From positions 615,652-679,651 of the forward strand of contig PUQB01000047.1 in the NCBI GenBank assembly GCA_003024785.1: 64,000 bases of DNA, read 5' to 3'. The translations under genes and the position numbers were made by a program. Of the stretch, positions 13,521-27,352 are shown one piece after another. The stretch comes from Selaginella tamariscina (taxonomy: Eukaryota > Streptophyta > Lycopodiopsida > Selaginellales > Selaginellaceae). Below the pieces are notes generated by a model. That model saw only the letters and a program-made list of their open reading frames with translations, had not been told where the DNA came from and searched no databases. Numbering within the stretch: position 1 is the first letter of the stretch; each line of letters opens with the position of its first letter.

Positions 13521-14863
13521 AGTGTGTGTGTGTGTGTTATACACTGTTATATGGCCTGTAAAGTAAAAATAACTTGCGGACTATATAAGATTGATAATAG
13601 AGAATATGGTAATCTCAATATAGGCTTACGTGAAAATACAATTATATATGTTAACTAGAAAATATATAATTGTATATACCTACAGTTGAAATGTACCATG
13701 TGTATATATATACTACAATTTGTATATTATATAGTGTGTGTGTGTGTGTGTGTTTTGCTTGTGTATAGATATATGTAAGAGTATATAGTTGGTTGTAGCA
13801 TCATGTGATAATAGCCAATATAAATATGTATAAATTAAATATATATATTGGTACAAGTTAAAAAGGTTTATTAAACTAGCCTCATGTCAAAGTGGGACCA
13901 AAAACAGTATAAAATTATGTAAATTATTAAATTATATAATATAAAATTTTAGAGGTTTTAGTGTATTATATATCTTAGTCTGTGAAGCTAAAGAAAAATA
14001 TTGAAATTACGTATATATATTACCTGTATAATATATATATTGTTGTTGTCTCAATGAAGAAGGAAAACAGAGGTTTTATATATATACTTAAAACTTATAA
14101 TGTTTGACAATTTCATTTTAACGTTAAACATAAATCAGGAAAGTAATGTGGAATATACTTATTTGGAATTGTACGAAATGCAAATCTCTCTCGTTCTCTC
14201 TCACACGCACGCACGCACATGCGCATATAATTATAGAATAGACGTGTGTAGTATAAAGATCATATATGTATATATATACATCGGTATGTTTATGCTAGTC
14301 GCACGTTATCATAACTGTTTGAAACCTTTGTATACTTTCCTATACATGTGTATACATGAAGGATCGTGTTTAGAGTATTCTTATTTTTAACATATTCTGT
14401 AAGAATATCGCATGTATATAGTATAGAATATTTATGTACACTCGCAGTTATATATTCCACTTTTCCCTCTATTTATGACAAATCTCTCTCTCTCTCACAC
14501 ACAATCTCTCTCTCGTACACAGAGTTTTATATATATAAAGTGAGAGAGGAGAGACACACACACACGTATGCATATTCCACATGCAAACAAGATGGATATG
14601 TGTGTACATGTGCGTAGATGATTATAAAATTCAAAACAAATCAGAATTGAACTTAACAGTGGCAAACAAGACCTGAGCTAAATAGATTATTGAACATGTT
14701 TTAAATAGAAAGGATATGAATTTATTACATCATTATCATGATGTAAATGCCTTAACGTATATGATAAATATGTTTAAATTCAATGTTTCGTATCTCTTAT
14801 AATACATGCGTGTGTAAGTGTGTATATGACAAACTCAATCTTATTATCTGATCAAGGTTTCAA
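13521..14863. other. AT-rich spacer with partial segment B copy
   Basis: Up to about 13,760 it resembles segment B (GGCCTGTAAAG, GACTATATAAGATT, GAGAATATGGTA). The rest is AT-rich with CT/CA tracts at 14,480-14,520. No gene is seen. Confidence 0.6.
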
Positions 14864-15178
14864 TAATAAATATTTAAATGTTTGCAATAGGCTTTAGTAA
14901 TATTTTCTTAAGAATATTTTATATTTATTAATTGAAACTTTTAATTCTTTAATCACACGTTATAAGTAAACACGATTTCTTATGTATACATTTTGCGTGT
15001 GTTTTATTACCTGTAGCTTTAAGAAAGATGCAGCAAAGGAAATAGCGTTGGCACAATATATTACAAAAGAAAATATTAATGCATTTGAAATGCAATAAAA
15101 GACCACTACACCACGCATCCTCTCTCTCGTACACACGCACACACACAAATATCCATGAAAAAAACCCTTAAATATAGA
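14864..15178. repeat. Duplicated segment F, copy 1, with an exon-like open frame
   Basis: Shares with 26,957-27,300 the blocks AATAATAAATATTTAAATG, TTTTATGTATACATTTTGCG (here TTCTTATGTATACATTTTGCG), CAATATATTACAAAAGAAAA and AAATATCCATGAAAAAA. After an ACCTGTAG the + strand reads FKKDAAKEIALAQYI and continues through TKENINAFEMQ to TAA. The frame is also open in the other copy despite base changes. The family is not recognised; it may be an exon remnant carried by the repeat. Confidence 0.6.
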
Positions 15179-15270
15179 CGTGTTAGGAATTGTGTATACA
15201 TAGTATATATATGATACGAATAAACATTAGTTGGCTGTGCTCTTGAAGACTGTAAAAATGCTGTTTCCTC

Positions 15271-15560
15271 AAGTACATATAAGCTTATATATGTGTCTAT
15301 ACGTATATACACATACAAATACTTTAATTATCAAATATGTTTATTGATCAGTAATTCAATTAAAACTTCATAAGGATTAGATTTAATGTATGGGTGATAA
15401 GTAATAAAAACTCATGTTCTTATAACATTTGTTTAGATTACAAAATTCTAGGTTATAGAATAATTTAAATTCTGAATACGAAAATATTTTTATTAACATA
15501 TCAGGATGTGCTGTTGCGATCACGTTTGTAATTTAATAAAGGAAAAGTTTTATATTTGAC
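15271..15560. repeat. Duplicated segment D, copy 2
   Basis: Diverged copy of 9,575-9,945, same orientation. It lies directly after segment F copy 1. Confidence 0.75.
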
Positions 15561-15964
15561 TTGCCTTTAATATTAATTTATTTAAAAAGCTAAATAAAAT
15601 TATGTTTATACTTCCAATAATTATTAATTTCAATTTATACAATAACTCATTAAAAATGTTTAATCATCTAATAAAAAAATGATGTGTAAGTTTTAGTTAA
15701 ATGAAAGCTTACAGAAATGCCCCCAGTTTCGATTATTTACGCAAATGCATTTTGGTAAGTTTTAATTAAATGGAAACTTATTAAAATGCCCTTGGAGTTT
15801 TAAATATTTACAAAAGTGCCCTTATAATCTTAAAAATTAAGAAAAATGTTTTTCAAGCATTTTAGGCAACTTTTTCTTTTTGTATTATTTTATTACTTGT
15901 GTCCTGTTGTAAAACTCTAGTACTTGTGTAAAAGTTAAATATGTTATTTACATAATATTTATAA
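15561..15964. other. AT-rich spacer with a short internal duplication
   Basis: GTAAGTTTTAGTTAAATGAAA (about 15,686) recurs as GTAAGTTTTAATTAAATGGAA (about 15,756), each followed by AAATGCCC. No gene is seen. Confidence 0.6.
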
Positions 15965-17860
15965 AAAAAAGTACATTAAGTTTGACATATTTTAAAAGAT
16001 AGTTATTAAAAAACCCTCTTGAAAGTGTGTGATTCCCAGGATTCCTATACTAACGTAACTGTCGTCTGTTGAGACACAAACTCGTCAATATTTTTCCAAA
16101 TACATTTTTAACAAAGTTCATATACATACATTATATATACATAATGTGTATGCATGTGTATATTTTTGATACTTCCGAAGTAGACTTAAACACACACACA
16201 TACATATTCATGTCTTTCTACGTGAATCACATGAATACACATACAGACACGGGTTTATGTATTATATAAATTACATACTTTATCAGCTTTGATAATGTAT
16301 ATAGAAATGTAGTACATTTATATACTGACACGTATATTTAAACATACATATATCTGTAAGTGTATCATGGTCCACATGAATATTCAAAATTATAAAGATA
16401 AATTAAGAAATTAATTATTACATTATGACTTAAACTTTTCACATTTGATTTATTCTAATGAGCTATCTGTTATTAAAGTCTTAAGAATATAATTAAACCC
16501 TGAAGCACACGCGCGCGCAGTGTCAACGTGTATCCTTGTTTCACACACACACACACATCTATACTCTCAATGTATAATGGTGTGTGTGTGTGTGTCCGTT
16601 TGTGTAGTTTTATAACTCATACAGACAGTCACATCATATGTACATATGTAGATTATAGACCTCGCAATCTCGTCAATATATACATACACATATATATACA
16701 TAATACATACACATATAAACAGGTATATTCTACAAATGAATGTAGTATCTTGAATAAAAGTGTATAATTAATAGTTTGTATATATGATACACATTTATCT
16801 TTATAATCAACTTTTTTGTATATGTACGTATGTATAATACACCCAGTACTTATATAACATTTATCTTTAAGAAATATATATAAATGATATTCTTATAATA
16901 TTTATGATTTGTTTTGTAATCAGAACGTCTTGAAAAGTAAATACTACAATATATATATAGATAGATAGATATATAGAGAGAGGGGGGATAAAAATATAGA
17001 TTATCTAAACTTGTTTAAAAATTAAACGTTTGATGTATAAGTAATTTTAATAAATTTAGGAAACGATATATCGTCGCTTTTTATCACTGATATATAAAAG
17101 AATTATTTAACCATGTTTTGTGATTTTAAATTGTTCATATTTTCATATATACGCATTACGTGATCACATGTATAAAAAACTTTATGTTTTCTATTAAAAT
17201 TATATTAACATGAGTTGTTATTGTAATTTTTAAATTCTTAATATTTCAGATTTATTAATCGACCTATCCATACGTTCTCAACTTGTATTTTGCCTTTTCT
17301 ATTTTATTAATAATTTAAATAGTTATACAATATAAAATTTTCTATTTTGATAATATTATGAAGTTAAATATATCAATTAAGGCTGCTTTTTTGTTACATA
17401 TCATAAATTAATATTAAAGAGTAAAGAATAATTAAATGTTTCAAAAGAACCGTGTAATTATCCTATGTAATACCATTTTAAAACATTATTTACAAATGAC
17501 ATATCATAGACAATACAACTCCTATAGTTTATGATGTACAAAGACTATCTAATTTCTCTAACTATAAGCGGTTAAACAAAATTACTAAACCATGTATTTA
17601 TATATATATATATACAGAACTAAAATATAAAGTTAAGCTTAAAATACATACATATCATAGACATGTATTTATACACATTATAGACCCTACATACACGTAT
17701 GTTTATGATGGTTAAGAAAATCAGTAAACAAATTAGTGGCATTAGTTTGTGTTTATTAAATTATTAAAACTGTTAAATAGTCAAAAAGTTAATTTAAAGT
17801 GTAAATTAATCATTATAATTTTCATCTTGAGTTGAATTGTTTAAAATAAAATGCAATCAA
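15965..17860. repeat. Duplicated segment E, copy 2
   Basis: Collinear with 12,270-13,520 but longer, through extra simple-repeat and AT DNA at about 16,230-17,000. It includes a copy of the ~160-bp dispersed repeat at about 17,378-17,508. Confidence 0.75.
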
Positions 17861-18879
17861 ATACATGTCATGGTAACATATGTATAAAAATAATATAAAA
17901 TAACCTTTAGTATTCATAAAATCTAATAAAGTAGATAAAATTTTAAAATTTCAATTTAAAATATATTGTACTATGTCATAAACAGTACAAAACTGGTATA
18001 TGAAGCGAAATTTATATTTGCTTAGATAATGAAAAATATATATATACACACATACACAATATTTTGCAGACATTAACAAAATGTTACACATATCTCTCTC
18101 TATATGTGTGTGTAATTATGTGATTGAACTCTGGTTTGTTGCATTGATAGGAACATCCTCCGATTTAAGTCTTAAAGAAATTAAATAGTCTTTGAATAAC
18201 ATATGTACTATCAATTGCAAGATTACATATAAAGGAATATGTATAATACATCGAATCCTTTATGTTGTTCTTGAAAGCTTGAAATTACATCATAATTTTA
18301 AATAATATAATGTGAGTTATTCAACAAATTTTCAGTCATTAAATGAATTTTATATTCATAAATTTGAAATTAGATAAAGTTTAAAATACTAGCACAGCAT
18401 TTCACCTTTGAAAATCCCAAGAATATTATAACAAATATATTGTAAACATTAAACAGTATACATATACACATTATTATGTATTATAAGCTTATTACACAGT
18501 ACAATTGTATTTTGGATAATCTATCATTTATACATAAATAAATACACATTTTTACTATAGATATATATACATTTATATAAGTAGGTGTGTATTTCTATAA
18601 ACAAGGTATACTTATTATTATACATGTACATCATACTTTGTTAAATTAAAATATTATCTAAGAGGTAATATGTTAGAATTTTTATACTCTGTTTATATTT
18701 TATAAATTAAATAAACTTCTAAAAAATCACTCCACGTATTCAATTACATCCAGATTAAACATGTCCTGATACATATAGGACGCGTCTACGCTAGCGTATA
18801 CATATTAATAATATAAACAGGATGAACGTGTGTTTAGAAATATAGGATTACAATAATTACATTATCAACTTGGCCTGTA
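17861..18879. other. AT-rich spacer with a segment A fragment
   Basis: About 18,290-18,470 resembles part of segment A (AAATAATATAATGTGAGTT, AACATTAAACAGTA). The rest shows nothing recognisable. Confidence 0.5.
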
Positions 18880-19658
18880 TGTGTTACTTCAAATATGTAA
18901 CTAGGAGTGTACTTGCACGTACGTGTATAGATAACTAAGTGATAGATGTTAATATTTACAAACATGTTATATATAATATGGATCCATGAGTTTTGTTATG
19001 GTATATATTAATTTCTTATGTCTTAAACAATTTTTACAGGAATAATAAGTTATATAATGAACAGAGCCTGTGTAAATTGAAATTAATAAATATTGTAAGT
19101 ATAAATATTTAGTTTCTTATACTTGTAATATTAAAACAAGTAAATATAAAAAGAATATTAAGAATTTAAGATACAACCTCACGTGTGGTCCACTCCTCGT
19201 GATTCAAGAATACTTCTGATTAAATCTCTTAATATTTTAGCAATGTGTAGTGCTTATTTTTAATTGAAATTGCAAATTAATCATTATAATTTTTCATCCT
19301 GAGTTGAATTATATACATGAGAGAGAGTGCGCGTACAACTTTATATACACACATATATATATAAATATACATACATATATATACACAGTTACATATGTAC
19401 GTGTGTGTGTGATACACTATTACATACGTATACTGGCCTGTAAAGTGAGCGTTGAAACTCAATTTGGTTACTCTATAAGATTCATTATAGAGAATATGGT
19501 ACATATATCAATGATAATGGGGCTGCTCAGGCCTACATGAAAAGATACAATTATATATATTAACTAGAAAAAATATATTGAATATAATTGTATATATATA
19601 AGCACAGTTGAAATGTCTGTCTTCTAGATATTCTTCTTCAGACTTCTCCTGTTGCGCA

Positions 19659-19731
<73 letters not shown>

Positions 19732-19760
19732 CTGTGTGTGTGTATATAAATTTGTATATA
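18880..19760. repeat. Duplicated segment B, copy 2
   Basis: Diverged, collinear copy of 3,100-3,860. It ends in a long compound microsatellite where copy 1 has a short TA tract. Confidence 0.8.
19664..19744. repeat. Compound microsatellite (CT)n-(TA)n-(TG)n
   Basis: About 44 bases of CT, then TA, then TG, without interruption. Confidence 0.95.
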
Positions 19761-19834
19761 TATAGTGTTTATATATCTATATATAAATGATCTCATACGG
19801 ACATATCTATCACAGCATGTGCGTGCATGTGTAT

Positions 19835-20110
19835 GTCTTTTGAATGTTGTTTAGTATTATGTATATTCAATAAGAATATTTGATGATGATATTACTAATT
19901 AAAATATCTTAACTTATATTAAAAAATGACTATACATATATAAATTTATATGTGATAATCTATCTGCATCATATATATATATATATGACGTTTGACCTTG
20001 ACAAGTTTAACATGATTAATAATAACTTAATCATTTGTATTTAACATTAAAAAATTGATTTATAACACTGATTAAGTTATTATTAATACAAAGAAGCTGA
20101 TATTAATCAT
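19835..20110. repeat. Duplicated segment G, copy 1
   Basis: Similar to about 25,005-25,180: CTTTTGAATGTTGTTTAGTAT, ATTCAATAAGAATA, TGATGATATTACTAA, and ATGATTAATAATAACTTAATC. Within copy 1, TGATTAATAATAACTTAATCA recurs inverted near 20,070, making a small inverted repeat. Confidence 0.7.
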
Positions 20111-20924
20111 GACTGCTGCTCATATTAACTACTTTATATTTGGATTATGAAATTATATTGTTGAGTACAAATATTTTTTACATATTTATATTCCGGGCGC
20201 GCACACACACATGTCAATACATATACTATATTAGATTATATAGTAATACTTTTTATTTAATGATATTGGATTATGGATGTTCCAAGAGGGCATATTACAT
20301 ATACAATGGCCATACTAAGACGAGCATGTTAATGGATGTGTTAATATAAATATGTAATAAATATATAAAATATTTGTGTACGGAACTAAAATATAATGTT
20401 AAGCTTAAAATACATACATATTATAGAAAATAAATGTTTCTAACACATACACGTATGTTTACGATGTTTAAATATGTTCAAAGACTATCTAATTTATCTA
20501 AACTTTAACAGGTTAAAAAAACTTTATTGAACAAAATAGTACGAAGGCTCCGTCAGCAATGTTTAAATAATAAATTAAGAAATATTGACATTAACATATT
20601 TAAATATCATTTATATTGAACATGCTAAGTTCAAATTCTGAATATCAATTAGGCTCATATATGTTATATATATAGGTTGAAATTTTGTTTTCCTTTATTA
20701 TAGGAGGCAATAACTCTGTCGTTGCAAATACAACAAATCAGAGTTCAATCACATAGTTACACACACACATTATATATATAATATGTGTGTGTGTGGTGGG
20801 TGTGTGTGTCTTATATATAGAGAGAGACACACACACACTACACACATTAAACATACGAGAGATAGGGAGCAATAATTTTTATATTTATTTCAGTTAAAAT
20901 TTCTAATTTCTTCAACCACATCCA
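20111..20924. other. AT-rich spacer
   Basis: No gene is seen. GT/AC tracts flank 20,760-20,840. Confidence 0.5.
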
Positions 20925-21047
20925 CGTGTAGACAATGCTTGTTCTTGTTTATGTATACACTGGCTGTTTTCGAATTTATTACAAAGAAAAATATAAATGC
21001 ACTTATATAAGAAAACGTTACACAACTCTCTCTCCCTCCCTCCCCCC

Positions 21048-21103
<56 letters not shown>

Positions 21104-21135
21104 ATTAACCATAAAAAACTTTGAATAGAACAAGC
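20925..21135. repeat. Segment F, diverged third copy
   Basis: Shares TGTATACA(C/T)T, ATTACAAAGAAAAATATAAA, TGCA(C/T)TT and the CT/CA tract followed by CCATAAAAAACTTTGAATAGA with segment F. The exon-like frame of the other copies is not preserved. A CT/CA microsatellite spans about 21,025-21,103. Confidence 0.6.
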
Positions 21136-22418
21136 AAGCAAAATGTAGAATTATAATATATATATTGTATATACTACTAATATACTACAACACAAACTTG
21201 CTGTCCATATTTTACTACAACTCTGATAAATTAAATAAATAATGACGTTTCTATTCTATTCCTGAGAGCCGTGAGCCTGTGAAAGTTTTTAAAATTACAT
21301 ATATACCTCTGGAATTCAATTTTAAGTTTTTAAAATGAGAATAGTTTACTATAATATTACTAAGCTTATACTCGATCTTATGGTCAGAGAGAATACTAAC
21401 AGATTGTCGTCATTTAATGAATTAAAACAATATTAATAAATGCCATAATTTTGTTATATATATTTGTGATGTTTTTCCTAGAGCCAATGTATCATATACT
21501 ACTTTAATTTTCTTAAAATATGTGCATGAAGATTTGAAATCGATAGAGTAGTGGAGCGGATTAATCATACTCCTTGATAAGATAAGGAAAAAACATTTTG
21601 AATTCTTAAAATTCGAACAGATAAATCATATTTTAATAACGGATTGTCTACACCATACACTATTAAATAAGTGAATGGAATGTTAATCATGTTCATGAAT
21701 ATAGAAGTGTATTTAGCAGTCGCTATCAAGTTAAATATCATAAGCTTTAAATTAATTTAAAATATATTGAATTTGTAACACGTAAGCGCACGAAGATTTG
21801 AAATCGAAGGCTCACGTATATATAGGTAATTTAAAACTTTCGTGGCAAGTATATATGTAGAAACAGCTATCTATCTATCTATCTATATATATAAGTGATT
21901 GTCACACAATACACACACTTTGAATGACACTATGAATCCATTCACAATGAATACACACATTTAAAAAACGTTAAACAAGCTTAAAACAAAGTCAACAACG
22001 GTTGACCTGGTCAAAGCTGATGATTAACAGCATAGTTGACTCGTTTGACTGAAGCCAGTATATACTCATACGTGCATATATAAATAACATACAGATTATA
22101 TACAGTATATGTATCTATCTATCTATATGGTACATACATATGTACATAGACTGTTGTATACACGTGTGTACGCCTGTGTGTGGATACATATATTGTGCAT
22201 ATGTACAAATGTAGTAGTATGTACTATACTTCTCCAACTCTATATATATAAGAAGCATAGAGAGAGAGAGAGAGAGCACACACACTTAACTATAAGATTC
22301 TTTATAGTGGGATGGATAATAATAATAGTGAATAAAAAATGTAACAACTTGTATGCTCCTCAATACAAGTGTGTCTGGAAAAATAGATAATTATATATAA
22401 CAACAATATATTTTTTAC
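21136..22418. other. AT-rich spacer
   Basis: No convincing exon. CTAT tetranucleotide tracts lie at about 21,870 and 22,110. GAAGATTTGAAATCGA occurs twice (about 21,528 and 21,794). Confidence 0.5.
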
Positions 22419-24462
22419 AATTACTTTAATGATTCAAGTACTGTAAATATTATCAAACTCTCAGTACCAAAATAAAATCTAAAAGATTCACAACAAATAT
22501 ATTATATATACCATATACATTAAACAGTATGCATACATCACTCTCTCACCAGCTGTATATCATACACACACACATGCGATATATATATGGTCACATTGTT
22601 TAGAGGTTAACCAAATCTTAATAAAACGTCTGCATTACAAGACATTTAACAAACGTACGTATATATAGAGTGCTATATACAAGGACATGTACACATATAA
22701 TATGTATATGTACATATAACATACTGTAAAGATAAGATTGTTTTATTTATTATAATACAGTGTGTATACTTAACTTCCAGTTTTGCACTTCATAAAGTAC
22801 CAAATATTCGATTCCATATTTCCTATTAAAATTGTAACATGAAAAAGTCGAAAAAAAATTAATTTCTTAATACGACTTGTTATCCTGAACCATCGTTTTC
22901 CCTTGGATTTTTTATTTCATTAACACTTTCAATAAATTTGATATTATGAAGCTAAATATGGTAAAATTAAATATATAAATTTTTTATCAATTAATGCTAC
23001 TTTTTTTGTTAAATATCTATTAATAAAAGAATAATTAAATGATTCAAAACAACCGTGTAACTGTCCTATGTAATACCATTTTTAAAACATTATTTACTTA
23101 CATCTAAGCCCAATTTCCTGAGTTGAACTATGTGCATTGTTATATATATAGACAGTCCATGTATATGCACTTTATACACACCCACAGAGACATCGAAAGA
23201 ACATATATATACACACACATACACACACTCCACACACACCTATATGATTTATATACACATGATGATCTATATACGACACTCAAATTCTGTCAACATTACA
23301 AACGTCGTGTACGTGTGCATGTGTGTGCGCGCACACGCGTGTGTGTGAGAGAGAGAAATTTGCATAATCCATGGTTCGAATATTTAAAATTACGTTTATA
23401 CGATTCTAAAGTGTTTATTGTTTATAACTAATTCGTTAAGTTATAAATCTTATGATATAAGAATATAACATCGAAATATTAGTAAAAGACCAAATAAAAC
23501 ATTAAAGTAGGATTTTACATGACCTTCTTCCTATCTGGTATACGTGTGTGTTTGCATGTGTATATACAAAACGTGCAAACAACAATATATACTACACATA
23601 CATACCTAAACACACACACACATATATATACTTATACTTACATGTATAATAAGTACATGTGTGCGTGTGTGTGTCTGACATTGTTAGTATCTGGACAAAT
23701 ATTTGTTTATATGTATACAAATGTGAGTTTTTGTAATTTAATTATGTGAATGAGAATACCCAATTATACATAGAAAGAGAGAGAGAGAGACACGTGGTGT
23801 GCATATATGTGTGTATAACTGTGTTATGATGCTCAAAAAACTATTGATTTGTCTAGTTATCAAATTTTATTAAACAAAAAGAGTACTATCAAATATTTAT
23901 TAAACAATAAGAATACTCGCTCGACAGTTTATTAAAACTGTTAAATAGTAATATTTGAAATATTATTAAAATTATTGACATTGAAATATTCGAATTTTCT
24001 AATTGGGCTTAGGTTAAGAAATGACATATATATATTCTTAATACATACTTTTTCCGCTTATCAAACCTATATAAGATGGCAGATATACATCAATTTATAA
24101 TATACTAAGAAATTATTGTAACGGTTGATATTCGTTGATACACATAAGTAATATAAACGTGCAGGTTCTTGGGAATCTTTAATTGAGAGAGAATTATGTG
24201 TGTCACAAGTGTGTGTGTGTGTGTGTGCAGTTGTTATGAAAATTTAGCATGATAACTGTTGTAAAACAAAATATTTTTTTGCATTTTAAAACACAAATTA
24301 AGCAATAGTTTAATTGTTAAAGCTAGTTAGATTAAACCTTCAAAATTTGATTTTAATTTTATAATATAAATTTAATAATTTAACCATATTTACTATTAAG
24401 ATAATTGCTCAAAAAATATTTTAAACATCACATTTTATGTTACGTGTCATTGTTTGAGTTCA
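22419..24462. repeat. Duplicated segment C, copy 2
   Basis: Collinear with 6,286-8,336. Distinguishing indels include a shorter (GA)n at about 23,775 and an inserted GAGAGAGAATTATGTGTGTC near 24,185. Confidence 0.9.
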
Positions 24463-26956
24463 AACGAAAACATTATTTTTCGCTCTTTATGTAATCCATA
24501 GTTTATAAACTTGTCAAAAGGCTTCCCGTAGTATCAAATGTAAGTTTTTGTAGTTAGACTGTCTATACAAATACACAAACACATATGTTATATACATGTC
24601 GTGTATATATATATGTACAAACAATTTTCAAACAAGAAAGAAACATGCATCTAAAAATAACTTATATATTCTAGCTCATATATATAAATGAATTGCATAA
24701 TCCTGAAAGTCTTTTGGATTTATATCTTTAAAATTCATATAAAATCATTAAAATAATTAACTTAATTAATTACGATTAAGGGAGGGGGCTGGATTGGGGA
24801 AGGCTAGGCTACTTTGCAAATCTCAGCCAATAGAATTACTATAGAAAATTAAAATCTTCTTTTAAAATATTTTTAATATTTTGATTTTATTGACGACGTT
24901 CTTTTTCTAATTTTAATATCATGAGCAAACAAAGTGCCATGTTGAAAGCACTAAATCTACTTTAGAACTCTTAATAAACTTTAAATATATATGTTCTCTC
25001 TTTTGAATGTTGTTTAGTATTGTATATATTCAATAAGAATAATTGATGATATTACTAAGTATAATATCTTAAATTATGTTGAAAATGATTATACATATAT
25101 ATAATTTATGGTGTGTGTATATATATACACACACATCTCATTTTAATATGATTAATAATAACTTAATCATTTTCTTAAACATTTATTGCAATGATAAAAT
25201 TATTTAAAAAAAATTAATTTCTTATGGATTTTATACTGTGAAATAATATTTATTGAGAAATACCTACTCAACAAGTATGAGATCTTCAAAGTAGACGAGA
25301 ACAAGAAGATATAATTTCGTTGTTTTATATGCATTTGATTTGATACAATCTAGTTTTGAACTTAAATACATAGATACATACATATTATTACACACTCATA
25401 TACACATATATGCATACACGTACATATGCATACAATGTGTGTTGTGTGTTGGAGAGAGAATCATCATACAGTAAACTTACTCATCTCACTTGTACCACAT
25501 GGATGCAATGTTAACCATGGACTATGCAAATATGGACGCTGTTATGATGTGTGTGGTGTGTGTGTGTGTACCTGAGTATATACTTTGTTAGGAATGTCGA
25601 TGGTTGTAAGATGTCATTGTACTTTCTCTAAACCTAACTGTCTACCATTGCTTAAGAAGAGCTCGTGCCCGCACACACATACATATATGTGTGTGTATTA
25701 CAACATATATTATATAAAATTTTCTCTATGTTACATGTATATGGCACTCATGCACTGTTGTTAATAAATTTGAAAGTGTACATTTATAAATATTATGAAC
25801 ATTTACACTGTACATCCCCGGTACAAAATCATGTTATTGCATGAGAGTGTCACGGGAATTTAACGTTGTTAAATTATGTAACAAATGAATAGTAAATGTT
25901 TTCAGTTTGAATTATTTTAATTATTTTATTGTCTAACAATTTTATATAATAGCAGATGACGTTTGTTTTCTCAAATGACCTATATATATATATAAGATAT
26001 ATTTCTGCATATATACATGTAACTGTGGGATCTATTCAGGATGTCAAAAGGCACTTAATACGTAAACGTAAACGTAAACTACAGTTTGGTTCAAACAGAT
26101 AAACGTATATATACGTACATATGTGTGTATTTACATGTGCATAACTTTGAATACATTTTTCTATTTATAACTATGTAAAAACTTTAAATTGTGTGGGGAA
26201 CTCTTAAACAGTTTAAATTTGATTAAATTTTAATTTTAAAAGTCTTGTTAGCTTGGTAACAAGGAGTTTCAATATTGATAAAATTAAAATAACAATTCTT
26301 TCTATAAATATGTAGAAAGCAAACCTACTGAAATTTAAAATTGTAATATGATTATTCCTGACGGTATTAGATACATTGTGTCCTTAAGTATGGCATGCTC
26401 TGCCCCAAATACCGCTGCTGTACAGTAAAAGTGTATAGATGTGTGTGAAGCACTGTATATATCGTATATGCACTTGTATATGCACACACATATATAATTA
26501 TATCAAGCACATTAAACCATATTCATTATTATCTCCTCGCTTTTCTCTTCCTCACCTATGTTTCTGAATATAGAGATAAGTATGTTTGTGTACATGTATA
26601 CGGATAAAATACATAAAGCAAATATATTTGATATCCATGTCAAGGTGCATATATGTGTCTGTGCGTGTGTGAGGATGTATGTAGATGAGATAGATACATA
26701 TACTAAGATACACATCTCTTATATCAAATCATGTGTAAGTTTATATATTAAATTTACATGTATATAAATGATAAAATCAAGTAAAACAAATTAAATAGAA
26801 TGCATTATTAATTAAGACTTCCATGTTGTTTTAACGTACATTTTAATAGCGGCTATAAAAATAATCTTTTATATTGTATATATCTATATATTATAGGTTT
26901 CTATATGGGTTGTATAGATACTGTTTTAACAGACTACAAAATCTAATTATATAGGA
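24463..26956. other. AT-rich gene-less stretch
   Basis: Contains segment G copy 2 (about 25,005-25,180) and a G-rich patch at 24,778-24,815 (GGGAGGGGGCTGGATTGGGG) that I cannot assign. Otherwise it holds CA/TA-rich DNA and no gene. Confidence 0.5.
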
Positions 26957-27300
26957 ATAATAAATATTTAAATGTTTGTAATAGCCATAGACTTTAGTAA
27001 TATCTTTGAAGAATACTATAATCTTTTATATTTTATTTTTAATTCTTTAATCACGTGTATAAATAAACACGATGCTTATTCTTTTTATGTATACATTTTG
27101 CGTGTTTTGTTTAATTTATTATATAAACATTTAACTGTAGCTTTACAGCAGAGGAAATAACGTTGACACAATATATTACAAAAGAAAATATAAATGCATT
27201 TGAAATGATATAAAAGAACAACACATCCTCTCTCTCATACACACGCACACGCACACGCACACACACAAATATCCATGAAAAAACCCTTGAATAGAGAAAG
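26957..27300. repeat. Duplicated segment F, copy 2
   Basis: Counterpart of 14,864-15,178. After CTGTAG the + frame reads FTAEEITLTQYITKENINA and then FEMI before TAA, so the exon-like frame stays open with conservative changes. Segment A copy 2 follows directly. Confidence 0.7.
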
Positions 27301-27352
27301 TACACAGCAAGCAAGCTGAAAATCCGTAACAAAGAATGTATACTTTCATGCT

